DNA of 64,000 nucleotides, taken from contig NZ_QTXL01000007.1 in NCBI RefSeq assembly GCF_003461625.1, forward strand, positions 1 to 64,000, in the 5' to 3' direction. The notes below the pieces were generated by a model. The model made no database searches. It had not been told where the DNA came from and saw only the letters and a list, made by a program, of their open reading frames with translations. Positions 15,623-23,315 of the stretch are shown piece by piece (the first letter of the stretch is position 1; the number at the start of each line of letters is the position of its first letter). The DNA comes from Clostridium sp. AF15-31. Lineage in GTDB: Bacteria; Bacillota; Clostridia; Lachnospirales; Lachnospiraceae. The position numbers and the translations under genes are program-made.

Positions 15623-16828
15623 ATGTATAAGATCAGAGAAAATGCGGATCGGGAGAAATGTATCCTGTTGATTCCAGCAATGTTAGATGCACATTTTCCA
15701 TTGTTAAAATATGCGTTTTATTCAAAAAATTATCATCCGGTGATTTTAAAAAATGAAAAGGATATAACGGATATTGGATTAAAATATGTCAATAACGATA
15801 TGTGTTATCCGATCATCTTAAATGCAGGACAGATGATAGCAGCTCTTCAATCAGGGAAATATGATCTGAACCGTACAAAATTATTAATGCCGACTGCCGG
15901 AGATGCATGTCGTGGTTCAAATTATCTGCATGTGTTAAAGGCGGCTGTTCGGAAAGCAGGATTTCCGCAAGCTCAGGTATTGTCGTTAAACATTCAGGGA
16001 TTGGAGAAGGGGGAGCAGATGAAGCTGGAACCTGATATGGTCTGGCGTGCGTTATTTGGATTGTTTTATGGTGATATTCTGATGCTTTTACTAAATCAGG
16101 TCAGACCAAATGAAGTGCATAAAGGTGAGGCACAAAGGAAATGGAAGAAATGGGTCAGGATTCTTGCATGTGATCTTCGGGAAGGAAAACATCTGACAAT
16201 TTCAAGAATGAAACAGAATTTTATAAGGATTGCGGCGGATTTTTCAAAAATTGAACTGGTGAAGCCAAGAAAGCAACGAATAGGGATCGTCGGAGAGATT
16301 TATATAAAGTATTGTCATTTGGGAAACTGGGATATGATCCGTTTTCTCGAAAAGAATAATTGCGAATCCCATACAAATGGATTATCCTGGTACGCGATGT
16401 ATTATATAGATTCGCATTTATCGGATGTAAGCAAAATAGAACAGGCGGCTTATCGTATTGGGTTAAAATTGTTCGGAAGTCTTCAGAGATCCATGATTGC
16501 TGCAATGCGGCAGTATGGATTTTATTCGATGGAAGAATTTCAAATAATGAAAAAAGAGGCTGATGGTTATGTAAACTGGACATATAGAACCGGTGATGGC
16601 TGGCTGATCGGTGCAGAGATGGTAGGACATATTCTGCATGACTGCAAAAAGGTATTGGCAGTTCAACCGTTTGGATGTATGCCAAATCATATCTGTGGGA
16701 GGGGATTGTATCCTTCCATTCAGCAAAAGCTTCCGGAAGGGCGTATTGTGAGTGCTGATGTAGATTCCGGTTCTTCAAAGTTGAATGTTTATAACCGTGC
16801 CAGAATGTTGGTGGATATGCATATTTAA
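15623..16828 (+). CDS. 2-hydroxyacyl-CoA dehydratase/activase-related protein (COG3581-like)
   Basis: A 401-residue protein starting at ATG 15623 with AGGGAG upstream. Motifs NDMCYPIILNAGQ, GDACRGSNYLHVLK, IGIVGEIYIKYCHLGNW and QPFGCMPNHICGRG are those of the C-terminal half of large acyl-CoA dehydratase activase proteins. There the Cys residues are thought to bind an iron-sulfur cluster. The N-terminal ATPase (BadF/HgdC-like) domains are absent and no dehydratase gene is nearby, so this is a free-standing version. It precedes nadA by 94 bp; a functional link is not evident. Confidence 0.65.
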   Translation: MYKIRENADREKCILLIPAMLDAHFPLLKYAFYSKNYHPVILKNEKDITDIGLKYVNNDMCYPIILNAGQMIAALQSGKYDLNRTKLLMPTAGDACRGSNYLHVLKAAVRKAGFPQAQVLSLNIQGLEKGEQMKLEPDMVWRALFGLFYGDILMLLLNQVRPNEVHKGEAQRKWKKWVRILACDLREGKHLTISRMKQNFIRIAADFSKIELVKPRKQRIGIVGEIYIKYCHLGNWDMIRFLEKNNCESHTNGLSWYAMYYIDSHLSDVSKIEQAAYRIGLKLFGSLQRSMIAAMRQYGFYSMEEFQIMKKEADGYVNWTYRTGDGWLIGAEMVGHILHDCKKVLAVQPFGCMPNHICGRGLYPSIQQKLPEGRIVSADVDSGSSKLNVYNRARMLVDMHI

Positions 16829-16922
16829 CAGAATAGATGGTAATCTTTCTCAATATGCGGTATACTTACTGTGCATTCTTTAACAAAAAATGAAAACATA
16901 ACAGACAAAGGAGAAAATTGTC

Positions 16923-17837
16923 ATGAATATAAAAGAGATGCAGGATGAAATAATGAGAATAAAGAAGGAAAAGGATATTTGTATTCTTGCACATGCCTAC
17001 CAGAGCCATGATATCTGGGAAGTAGCTGACTATGTAGGAGATTCCTTTGGCCTTGCACAGAGAGCAGCGGAAGCACCTCAAAAGACTATGATCATGTGTG
17101 GTGTGCGTTTTATGGCAGAGACTGTAAAACTGTTATCACCGGAAAAGACCGTATATCTGCCGGAGCCGGATGCCGGATGCCCGATGGCAGACCAGATCGA
17201 CTATGATCTGCTGGCAGCACTTCGAGAGAAGAATCCGGGTTATACAGTTGTAGCATATGTGAATACTACAACGGAAGTAAAGACATTAAGTGATGTCTGT
17301 GTTACTTCTTCTTCCGCAGTAAAGATCGTGAAGAATATGCCGGAAAAGGATATTTTATTTATTCCTGACTGTAATCTCGGTTCATGGGTAAAGAAGCAGG
17401 TACCGGAAAAGAATATTAAGCTGGTATCGGGCGGCTGTCCGACACATGTCAGAGTAACCGTAAAAGATATAGAGAAAGCAAAAGCAGCTCATCCAAATGC
17501 ATTACTTCTGGTACATCCGGAATGTTTAAAGGAAGTAACGGAGCTTGCAGACTATGCCGGAAGTACAACCGGAATTATGGATTATGCAGCAAAGAGTGAT
17601 GCAAAAGAATTCATTATCGGTACGGAGAACAGTATCGTGTCACACCTTCAGCTTGCACACCCGGAGAAGCGTTTCTATGCATTGTCTAAGGATTGTGTAT
17701 GCCACAACATGAAGATGACGACACTTGGTGATGTCTATAACTGCGTGGTAAATGGTGAGGGCGAGAGCATTACCCTTACAGAGGAGACAATGCAGAAAGC
17801 CAGAAAGAGCATCGATGCGATGCTGCGCCTTGGCTAG
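16923..17837 (+). CDS. nadA: Quinolinate synthase
   Basis: A 304-residue iron-sulfur enzyme condensing iminoaspartate with dihydroxyacetone phosphate to quinolinate in NAD synthesis. Cluster-ligand Cys are visible in IMCGVRFMAETVKLL (Cys59), SGGCPTHVRV and CVCHNMKMTTLGD. HAYQSHDIWEVADYVGDS and LPEPDAGCPMADQ are further family motifs. Length is normal. AAAGGAG precedes the ATG. Unlike many genomes, no nadB or nadC follows; instead two long hairpins and the pdxS leader do. Confidence 0.93.
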   Translation: MNIKEMQDEIMRIKKEKDICILAHAYQSHDIWEVADYVGDSFGLAQRAAEAPQKTMIMCGVRFMAETVKLLSPEKTVYLPEPDAGCPMADQIDYDLLAALREKNPGYTVVAYVNTTTEVKTLSDVCVTSSSAVKIVKNMPEKDILFIPDCNLGSWVKKQVPEKNIKLVSGGCPTHVRVTVKDIEKAKAAHPNALLLVHPECLKEVTELADYAGSTTGIMDYAAKSDAKEFIIGTENSIVSHLQLAHPEKRFYALSKDCVCHNMKMTTLGDVYNCVVNGEGESITLTEETMQKARKSIDAMLRLG

Positions 17838-17845
17838 GACTGACG

Positions 17846-18045
17846 AATAATATATAACTGAAAGCACGACCGTATCGTATGTAAAACACACGGAGCTACC
17901 CTTGTTTCGATTGGTTTTTATATGCACGGGATTTCGGACACGATAAAATCGTTGTGTCCTCCATCCCGGCATAAAAACATCGAAACTCGGTCGCTTCCGT
18001 TATGGTTTTATCATACGATACGGTCGTGCTTTATTATATATTATT
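17846..18045 (+). other. Long inverted repeat C downstream of nadA
   Basis: A 200-nt sequence folding almost end to end. AATAATATATAA and AAAGCACGACCGTATCGTATG (17861-17881) pair with their complements at 18012-18045. TAAAAC pairs with GTTTTA. The central part GGACACGAT-AAA-ATCGTTGTGTCC is nested in GGGAT/ATCCC and TTTCGAT/ATCGAAA. It shows no coding potential. It lies directly after the nadA stop, so it is probably transcribed as the nadA 3' UTR. Confidence 0.7.
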
Positions 18046-18069
18046 CTGGTGGTTGGAGGAGCTAAAGAT

Positions 18070-18128
18070 AAATAGCAGGAAAAATGCGAAACGCAGGCAT
18101 TTTCGCAACATTTTCCTGCTATTTTGTT
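18070..18128 (+). terminator. Terminator-like hairpin between nadA and pdxS
   Basis: AAATAGCAGGAAAA (18070-18083) pairs with TTTTCCTGCTATTT (18111-18124), with an inner GCGAAA/TTTCGC pair. The 3' end is U-rich. Confidence 0.75.
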
Positions 18129-18156
18129 TATTATATAATACGGTGATCTGTCCGAG

Positions 18157-18276
18157 AGGTCAGTTTACATAATCTGATATCTGGTATTTGCATATGTGAC
18201 ATATTGATATGGTCAGTTTGGATACAAGAAAAAGTTTAAAATTGAATATTTCAATATGGTCAGATAATTTTATAAT
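18157..18276 (+). promoter_or_regulatory. pdxS promoter with GGTCAG repeats (likely PdxR sites)
   Basis: ATATGGTCAG occurs at 18207-18216 and 18254-18263, and AGGTCAG at 18157-18163, all in direct orientation. A -10 box TATAAT (18271-18276) lies 7 bp after the last repeat, where a good -35 box is missing. This fits activator-dependent transcription. MocR-type PdxR regulators are known to bind direct repeats with a TGGTC-like core upstream of pdxST; the adjacent pdxR-like gene supports the assignment. Confidence 0.55.
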
Positions 18277-18386
18277 AAATCCTAGCAGGTTTGTAGTGAA
18301 TCTGTTCGTGATTTTGAGTAGTGATATTCAAGGATGAATATGTTACAGATAAATACACACATCAAATGAAAAAAGGAGTTACGATT

Positions 18387-19262
18387 ATGGCAAACAGACA
18401 GTATGAATTAAACAAAGAATTGGCACAGATGTTAAAGGGTGGCGTTATCATGGATGTAACAACACCGGAGCAGGCAAAGATCGCCGAGGCAGCAGGTGCT
18501 TGTGCAGTTATGGCACTGGAGCGTATTCCTGCTGACATCAGAGCAGCAGGTGGTGTATCAAGAATGAGTGATCCTAAGATGATCAAAGGTATTCAGGATG
18601 CAGTATCTATCCCTGTTATGGCAAAGTGCCGTATCGGACATTTTGTAGAAGCTCAGCTTCTTGAAGCAATCGAGATCGATTACATTGATGAGAGTGAAGT
18701 TCTTTCACCTGCTGATGATGTATATCACATCGACAAGACAAAGTTCAAAGTACCATTTGTATGTGGTGCTAAGGATCTCGGCGAGGCACTTCGTAGAATC
18801 AATGAAGGTGCATCCATGATCCGTACAAAGGGTGAACCCGGTACAGGTGATGTTGTCCAGGCTGTAAGACATATGAGAATGATGAACAGCGAGATAGCAC
18901 GTATTTCTTCTATGCGTGAAGATGAATTATATGATGCAGCAAAGGTTCTTCAGGTTCCATATGACCTTGTATTATATGTACATGAGCACAAGCGCCTTCC
19001 GGTTGTAAACTTCGCAGCAGGCGGTGTTGCTACACCGGCAGACGCAGCTCTTATGATGCAGCTTGGTGCTGAAGGCGTATTCGTTGGATCCGGTATCTTC
19101 AAGTCAGGAAATCCGGAGAAGCGTGCAAATGCCATCGTTAAGGCTGTTACAAACTTCACAGATGCAAAACTGATCGCTGAATTATCAGAGGATCTTGGTG
19201 AAGCTATGGTTGGTATCAATGAGAGCGAGATCGAACTCCTTATGGCTGAGCGTGGTAAGTAA
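18387..19262 (+). CDS. pdxS: Pyridoxal 5'-phosphate synthase, synthase subunit
   Basis: A 291-residue (beta/alpha)8 protein that makes PLP from ribose 5-phosphate, glyceraldehyde 3-phosphate and ammonia. [50 protein letters not shown] (active Lys) and [19 protein letters not shown] are diagnostic. The start is ATG 18387 with AAAGGAG; the longer frame from 18321 has no ribosome site. pdxT follows after 75 bp. Confidence 0.96.
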   Translation: MANRQYELNKELAQMLKGGVIMDVTTPEQAKIAEAAGACAVMALERIPADIRAAGGVSRMSDPKMIKGIQDAVSIPVMAKCRIGHFVEAQLLEAIEIDYIDESEVLSPADDVYHIDKTKFKVPFVCGAKDLGEALRRINEGASMIRTKGEPGTGDVVQAVRHMRMMNSEIARISSMREDELYDAAKVLQVPYDLVLYVHEHKRLPVVNFAAGGVATPADAALMMQLGAEGVFVGSGIFKSGNPEKRANAIVKAVTNFTDAKLIAELSEDLGEAMVGINESEIELLMAERGK

Positions 19263-19337
19263 AATATCAGACAGACAAATAGATGCGGATATCGTAATGA
19301 TGGATGATCGACATAAGCGAAAGGATGAACAGACACG

Positions 19338-19901
19338 ATGAAGATAGCAGTATTAGCGGTTCAGGGCGCATTTATCGAACACGAGAAAATGTTAGAGAGC
19401 CTTGGAGCAGAAACAATAGAACTCAGACAGAAAAGTGATCTGGAACAGGATTTTGCCGGTATCGTTTTGCCGGGTGGCGAAAGCACTGTTCAGGGTAAGC
19501 TGTTAAAAGAGCTTGATATGTATGATGCATTAAAAGAAAAGATCGAACAGGGCATGCCGGTTCTTGCAACCTGTGCGGGACTGATCCTTCTTGCAGAAGA
19601 ACTGTCCAATGATGATAAACGTCATTTTGCGACCCTTCCGGTCTGCGTAAAGAGAAATGCATATGGCAGACAGCTTGGAAGCTTTCATTATGATGGCGAG
19701 ATCAAAGGTCTTGGAGTATATCCGATGGAATTTATCCGTGCACCATATATCGAGAGTGTAAAGCCGGGTGTTGAGGTATTAGCCGAGGTAGATGGTCACA
19801 TTGTAGCGGTAAAATATCAGAACCAGATCGCACTGGCATTCCATCCGGAGCTTTCCGATGATACCCGTATCCATCAGATGTTCTTAGACATGATCAAATA
19901 A
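19338..19901 (+). CDS. pdxT: Pyridoxal 5'-phosphate synthase, glutaminase subunit
   Basis: A 187-residue class I glutamine amidotransferase supplying ammonia to PdxS. Nucleophile Cys79 lies in LATCAGLILLAEE; LPGGESTVQGKLL and FHPELSDDTRIHQMF (His-x-Glu) complete the active site, and VQGAFIEHEKMLESLG is the PdxT N-terminal signature. It is followed by a strong terminator. Confidence 0.96.
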   Translation: MKIAVLAVQGAFIEHEKMLESLGAETIELRQKSDLEQDFAGIVLPGGESTVQGKLLKELDMYDALKEKIEQGMPVLATCAGLILLAEELSNDDKRHFATLPVCVKRNAYGRQLGSFHYDGEIKGLGVYPMEFIRAPYIESVKPGVEVLAEVDGHIVAVKYQNQIALAFHPELSDDTRIHQMFLDMIK

Positions 19902-19926
19902 AGACTGTAAAAGCAAACAATAAGAT

Positions 19927-19980
19927 AACGGTATTTATTATTGAGCAGGTTGACTGTACGATAATAAATACCGTTTTTTA
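19927..19980 (+). terminator. Rho-independent terminator of pdxST
   Basis: AACGGTATTTATTAT (19927-19941) pairs with ATAATAAATACCGTT (19961-19975), followed by a T run. Confidence 0.88.
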
Positions 19981-19997
19981 TTGTTCATATATAAGAA

Positions 19998-20210
19998 CTA
20001 TGTGATATCCCGCCCTGCGCCTGTCCTTATAGAAATGCCATTGCGAGGATTTCGTTATGAACTGCACATTGTTAGTAAATACGGGTGCTTGTTTGAGCCG
20101 AAGGCGAGTTAGCACAGGAGTATTTACGAATTTAACATGTGCAGTGAGTAGAAAACGCAGCACGGCATTTCTATAAGGACAGGCACAGGGCGGGATGCCA
20201 TAGAGTTTTT
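19998..20210 (+). other. Long inverted repeat D between pdxT and pdxR
   Basis: A 206-nt hairpin. ATCCCGCCCTG...CCTGTCCTTATAGAAATGCC (20007-20039) pairs with 20163-20196. An inner arm ACTGCACAT...GTTA-GTAAATAC pairs with GTATTTAC...TTTAAC-ATGTGCAGT. At the tip CTTGTTT-GA-GCC-GAA-GGC-GA-GTTAG resembles the GA core of elements A and B. AGTTTTT follows the stem. It sits after an already complete pdxT terminator. Confidence 0.68.
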
Positions 20211-20331
20211 GTCTATCTATAGAGTGTAAAAAACTTGCATAATGCTTTCTTCCCACATATAATATTTTATAACTATGGTATCGCAAGGTGGGTTGGGATG
20301 CCGGCAGGAATAATGTGAAGGGCGGCTTACT

Positions 20332-21732
20332 ATGCTGACATATGCACTGGAAAATCGAGGAACAGATACGTTATATGAATATCTGTACAAGCAGATCAAA
20401 ACAGATATTTTGTCTAAGAAGCTTGTAGCAGGGGAACGTTTGCCATCGAAGCGTCTGCTTGCAAAAAATCTGAATGTCAGCACGATCACCGTGGAAAATG
20501 CATACAGTCAGTTGGTTGCCGAAGGATATATATATTCGATTCCGAAAAGCGGTTATTATGTTACGGACATTTCGGCAGATCTGATGAAGCCGTTGCCGGA
20601 GCGACCGGCGAAGCAATTTGAAAAGCCGAAAGAAAAGAAAACATATTTTGCGGATTTTGCCAGTAACTCAACGGTAGAGGATGCGTTTCCATTCAGCATC
20701 TGGTCAAAGCTTTTAAAAGAAGTGATGGCGGAAAACAGCAAAGAGCTGATGTCCCGATCACCGTCCAAGGGTGTCTATGAGCTGCGAAGCGCCGTAGCAG
20801 GCTATCTGTATCAGTTCCGTGGTATGGATGTGAAGCCGGAGCAGGTCATCATAGGAGCCGGAACAGAATATCTCTATGGTCTTATCATTCAGCTGCTTGG
20901 CTATGACAAATGTTATGCGGTCGAAGATCCGGGGTATCAGAAGATATCAAGGATCTATCAGGCGCAGAATGTATGCTGCAAATTTGTGGCAATGGATGGA
21001 AATGGGATCAATATGGAGGCTCTGGAAGAATCTGGCGCAGATGTACTTCATATTTCGCCGGCGCATCATTTTCCGACCGGACTGGTAACACCTGTCAGCA
21101 GGAGATATGAATTGTTATCTTGGGCATCAAGAAAGGACAACCGCTATATCATCGAAGATGAATATGACAGTGAATTTCGACTGGTTGGCAAGCCGGTACC
21201 TACACTTGAAAGTATCGATGTGGGCGAAAAGGTCATCTATATCAACACATTTTCCAAGAGCCTTTCCTCTACGATCCGTATCAGTTATATGGTTCTCCCG
21301 GAGAGTTTGATGCGGCGATATGATGAGATGCTCAGCTTTTATGCATGTACGGTGTCAAATATCGAGCAATATACACTTGCAAGATTTATCACCGATGGTT
21401 GTCTGGAAAAACACATCAACCGCATGCGTAATTATTACAGAGAACAGCGGGATCTGGTGCTTGCCTGCATTAAAAAATATATGAATCCGGACAAGATTCG
21501 TATTCGCGAAGAGAATTCAGGGCTGCATTTTCTGTTGGAGATTGATACGAATTACAGTGACGATCGGCTGCGGAATAATGCCGAAGCAAGAGACGTTCAC
21601 ATTTCATTTCTCAGCCAGTATTATAGAAATACCGAAAATGCCAGATATCATACACTGGTCATTAATTATTCCGGTATCATGCCGGAGCATATAGAAGAAG
21701 CAGTCAGAAGATTGATTGAAAGTATCGAATAA
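20332..21732 (+). CDS. pdxR: MocR-family PLP-dependent transcriptional regulator (PdxR-like)
   Basis: A 466-residue GntR/aminotransferase chimera. Residues about 12-80 form a GntR winged helix (LYEYLYKQIKTDILSKKLVAG, LPSKRLLAKNLNVSTITVENAY). The rest is a class I aminotransferase fold with EDEYDSEFR and the PLP-Lys motif INTFSKSLSSTIRISYMVLP. Such proteins sense PLP and regulate pdxST. Here it lies downstream of and co-directional with pdxST, whereas divergent arrangements are usual. The PdxR assignment rests on context. Confidence 0.82.
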   Translation: MLTYALENRGTDTLYEYLYKQIKTDILSKKLVAGERLPSKRLLAKNLNVSTITVENAYSQLVAEGYIYSIPKSGYYVTDISADLMKPLPERPAKQFEKPKEKKTYFADFASNSTVEDAFPFSIWSKLLKEVMAENSKELMSRSPSKGVYELRSAVAGYLYQFRGMDVKPEQVIIGAGTEYLYGLIIQLLGYDKCYAVEDPGYQKISRIYQAQNVCCKFVAMDGNGINMEALEESGADVLHISPAHHFPTGLVTPVSRRYELLSWASRKDNRYIIEDEYDSEFRLVGKPVPTLESIDVGEKVIYINTFSKSLSSTIRISYMVLPESLMRRYDEMLSFYACTVSNIEQYTLARFITDGCLEKHINRMRNYYREQRDLVLACIKKYMNPDKIRIREENSGLHFLLEIDTNYSDDRLRNNAEARDVHISFLSQYYRNTENARYHTLVINYSGIMPEHIEEAVRRLIESIE

Positions 21733-21778
21733 AGAGTGTGCGGATGTTAATATAAGGAACCATATAAGGAGGAATCAT

Positions 21779-22114
21779 ATGAAGATATCGTTTGATACAA
21801 TCGCAGAATCAGCGATCGAGAATTTTAAAGGGGGAGAAGGAACATTCCATGTGCATATGTTTCAGGATATGAATAACAAGATCATGAAGGGCAGACTTGT
21901 GCCTGGTTCATCGATCGGAACACATACACATGAGACAAACAGTGAAATTATTTATGTACTTTCCGGTGTCGGAACGATGGAGTATGAGGACACCAAAGAG
22001 AAGCTGTATCCGGGCGACTGCCATTATTGTCCGCAGGGAGCAACCCACAGCCTGTCAAATGAAGGCACCGAAGACCTCATATTCTTCGCCGTTGTACCTG
22101 AACACGAGCACTGA
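21779..22114 (+). CDS. Cupin-domain protein
   Basis: A 111-residue single-domain cupin. Motif 1 is GTHTHETNSEIIYVLSG with metal-binding His/His/Glu; motif 2 is YPGDCHYCPQGATHSLSN. The start is ATG 21779 with AAGGAGG upstream; the earlier in-frame start at 21716 lies within pdxR. Small cupins act as isomerases, dioxygenases or sugar sensors; function here is not assignable. It may be co-transcribed with pdxR (46 bp apart). Confidence 0.8.
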   Translation: MKISFDTIAESAIENFKGGEGTFHVHMFQDMNNKIMKGRLVPGSSIGTHTHETNSEIIYVLSGVGTMEYEDTKEKLYPGDCHYCPQGATHSLSNEGTEDLIFFAVVPEHEH

Positions 22115-22168
22115 GCGTCAAACATACTCCTAAGGTTTATATGATTGCTAATGTTAGTATATAAACAG

Positions 22169-22327
22169 ATAAGAGACAGGGGCAGAGGATATATATTTTA
22201 TGAAGCAGACCTGTTCGAACGTCGGCCCTTGGTGAACTGCATAAGCAGTGAGCCTAGTACCGCTACGTGAGAATAGAACGAAAGTGTTCTGCGGAATAAA
22301 GATATATCCTCTGCCCCTGTCTCTTAT
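22169..22327 (+). repeat. Structured palindromic element B (tandem-GA core)
   Basis: A second member of the element A family, again between convergent genes. The outer stem AAGAGACAGGGGCAGAGGAT (22171-22190) pairs perfectly with 22307-22326 and is unrelated in sequence to that of A. The core 22196-22306 is conserved. Inner hairpin: CTTGGT-GA-ACTGC, loop ATAA, GCAGT-GA-GCCTAG (22228-22257). Compared with A, AAC:GTT has become GGT:GCC and the tip stem has changed on both sides, i.e. compensatory change. Confidence 0.72.
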
Positions 22328-22337
22328 CGTTCGGGTA

Positions 22338-23009
22338 TCATACAGCCACCACCTCACACACTGTGAGGACGTTGCCGTTGATGTAGAAGCGCACGTCGAA
22401 GCCTGCGAAGGCGACGCCATATCTACGATAGGGATCGTGCTGGTAGCCGGGACGCGGATCTTCTGCAAGAATGCCAATCAGGGCAGGACGCTTGGCTTCC
22501 GGGATCATTGCCAGAAGCTCCGGCGGAAAGATGACATCCAGTTTTTCCGTATGAATGTGTTCGGTAAAACCGCCGGTGGCATCCGGGTGGCAGTCTGTAT
22601 ATGGAATATAAGGTTTGATATCATATACAGGAGTACCGTTTAACAGATCGACACCGGAGATATGCAGGATCGGACCATAGTCATCGGTATATTCAATTCC
22701 TGTCAATTTTACAGAAGACAGACCTATATTATTTGGGCGGAACGGCGATCTGGTCGCGAATACGCCCATTCTTTTATTGCCGCCAAGTTTTGGCGGCTTT
22801 ACTGTTGCACTCCAGTTCTCCCGTTTGGCTTTATGGAATTCCCACAGGATCCAGATGTGGGAGAAATCCTCCAGCCCCCGGAAGGCTTCCGGCTGCCTGT
22901 ATTCCGGCAGAAAAACGACCGTTCCGGTCAGTTCATCCACCAGACCGCTCTGTCTGGGAATTCCAAATTTTTCCTGAAAATCTGTATATACATGTCCGAT
23001 GATATTCAT
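22338..23009 (-). CDS. trmO: tRNA (adenine(37)-N6)-methyltransferase TrmO
   Basis: A 223-residue SAM-dependent methyltransferase (UPF0066/YaeB) that methylates t6A37 to m6t6A. IGHVYTDFQEKFGIPRQSGL, RQPEAFRGLEDFSHIWILWEF, FATRSPFRPNNIGLSSVKL, DLLNGTPVYDIKPYIPY and the C-terminal DPRPGYQ are diagnostic. Start chosen at 23009 because the family begins there; an in-frame ATG at 23060 has no ribosome site, although the site for 23009 is also weak. It converges on element B. Together with TcdA at 6017, two alternative t6A37-modifying enzymes lie in the same window. Confidence 0.9.
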   Translation of the reverse strand: MNIIGHVYTDFQEKFGIPRQSGLVDELTGTVVFLPEYRQPEAFRGLEDFSHIWILWEFHKAKRENWSATVKPPKLGGNKRMGVFATRSPFRPNNIGLSSVKLTGIEYTDDYGPILHISGVDLLNGTPVYDIKPYIPYTDCHPDATGGFTEHIHTEKLDVIFPPELLAMIPEAKRPALIGILAEDPRPGYQHDPYRRYGVAFAGFDVRFYINGNVLTVCEVVAV

Positions 23010-23118
23010 ATCGTTCTTTTCTTTATCCTTTCGTAAAACGAAATTGTATCTGCTGTTCATAGTAACATGAATATTTTTTATTTTCCATAGAAACTCATAA
23101 AGTGCGTTTCTTCATAAT

Positions 23119-23204
23119 TTTACATTTCTCCCGTTTACACAAAGTTTTTACTTTCACTTTACTTTGAGATGGTGATGTATTTTACATAGATGCCGTATGA
23201 TAAT
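23119..23204 (+). promoter_or_regulatory. pst promoter with Pho-box-like repeats
   Basis: Hexamers TTTACA (23134), TTTTTA (23145) and ACTTTA (23156) recur every 11 bp, as in Firmicute PhoP boxes; another TTTACA lies at 23119. TATGATAAT (23196-23204) is the probable -10 region with no good -35, fitting PhoP activation. Confidence 0.65.
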
Positions 23205-23315
23205 TCTGCGATCCGGAAAAGGGCGCGCGATCCGGTTTCGCAATTTACATAATTTTGAATGGATCAGAAAGATGAACGATTCTGAGTCCAAAGAGTCAAT
23301 TGGAGGAAAATTAAA

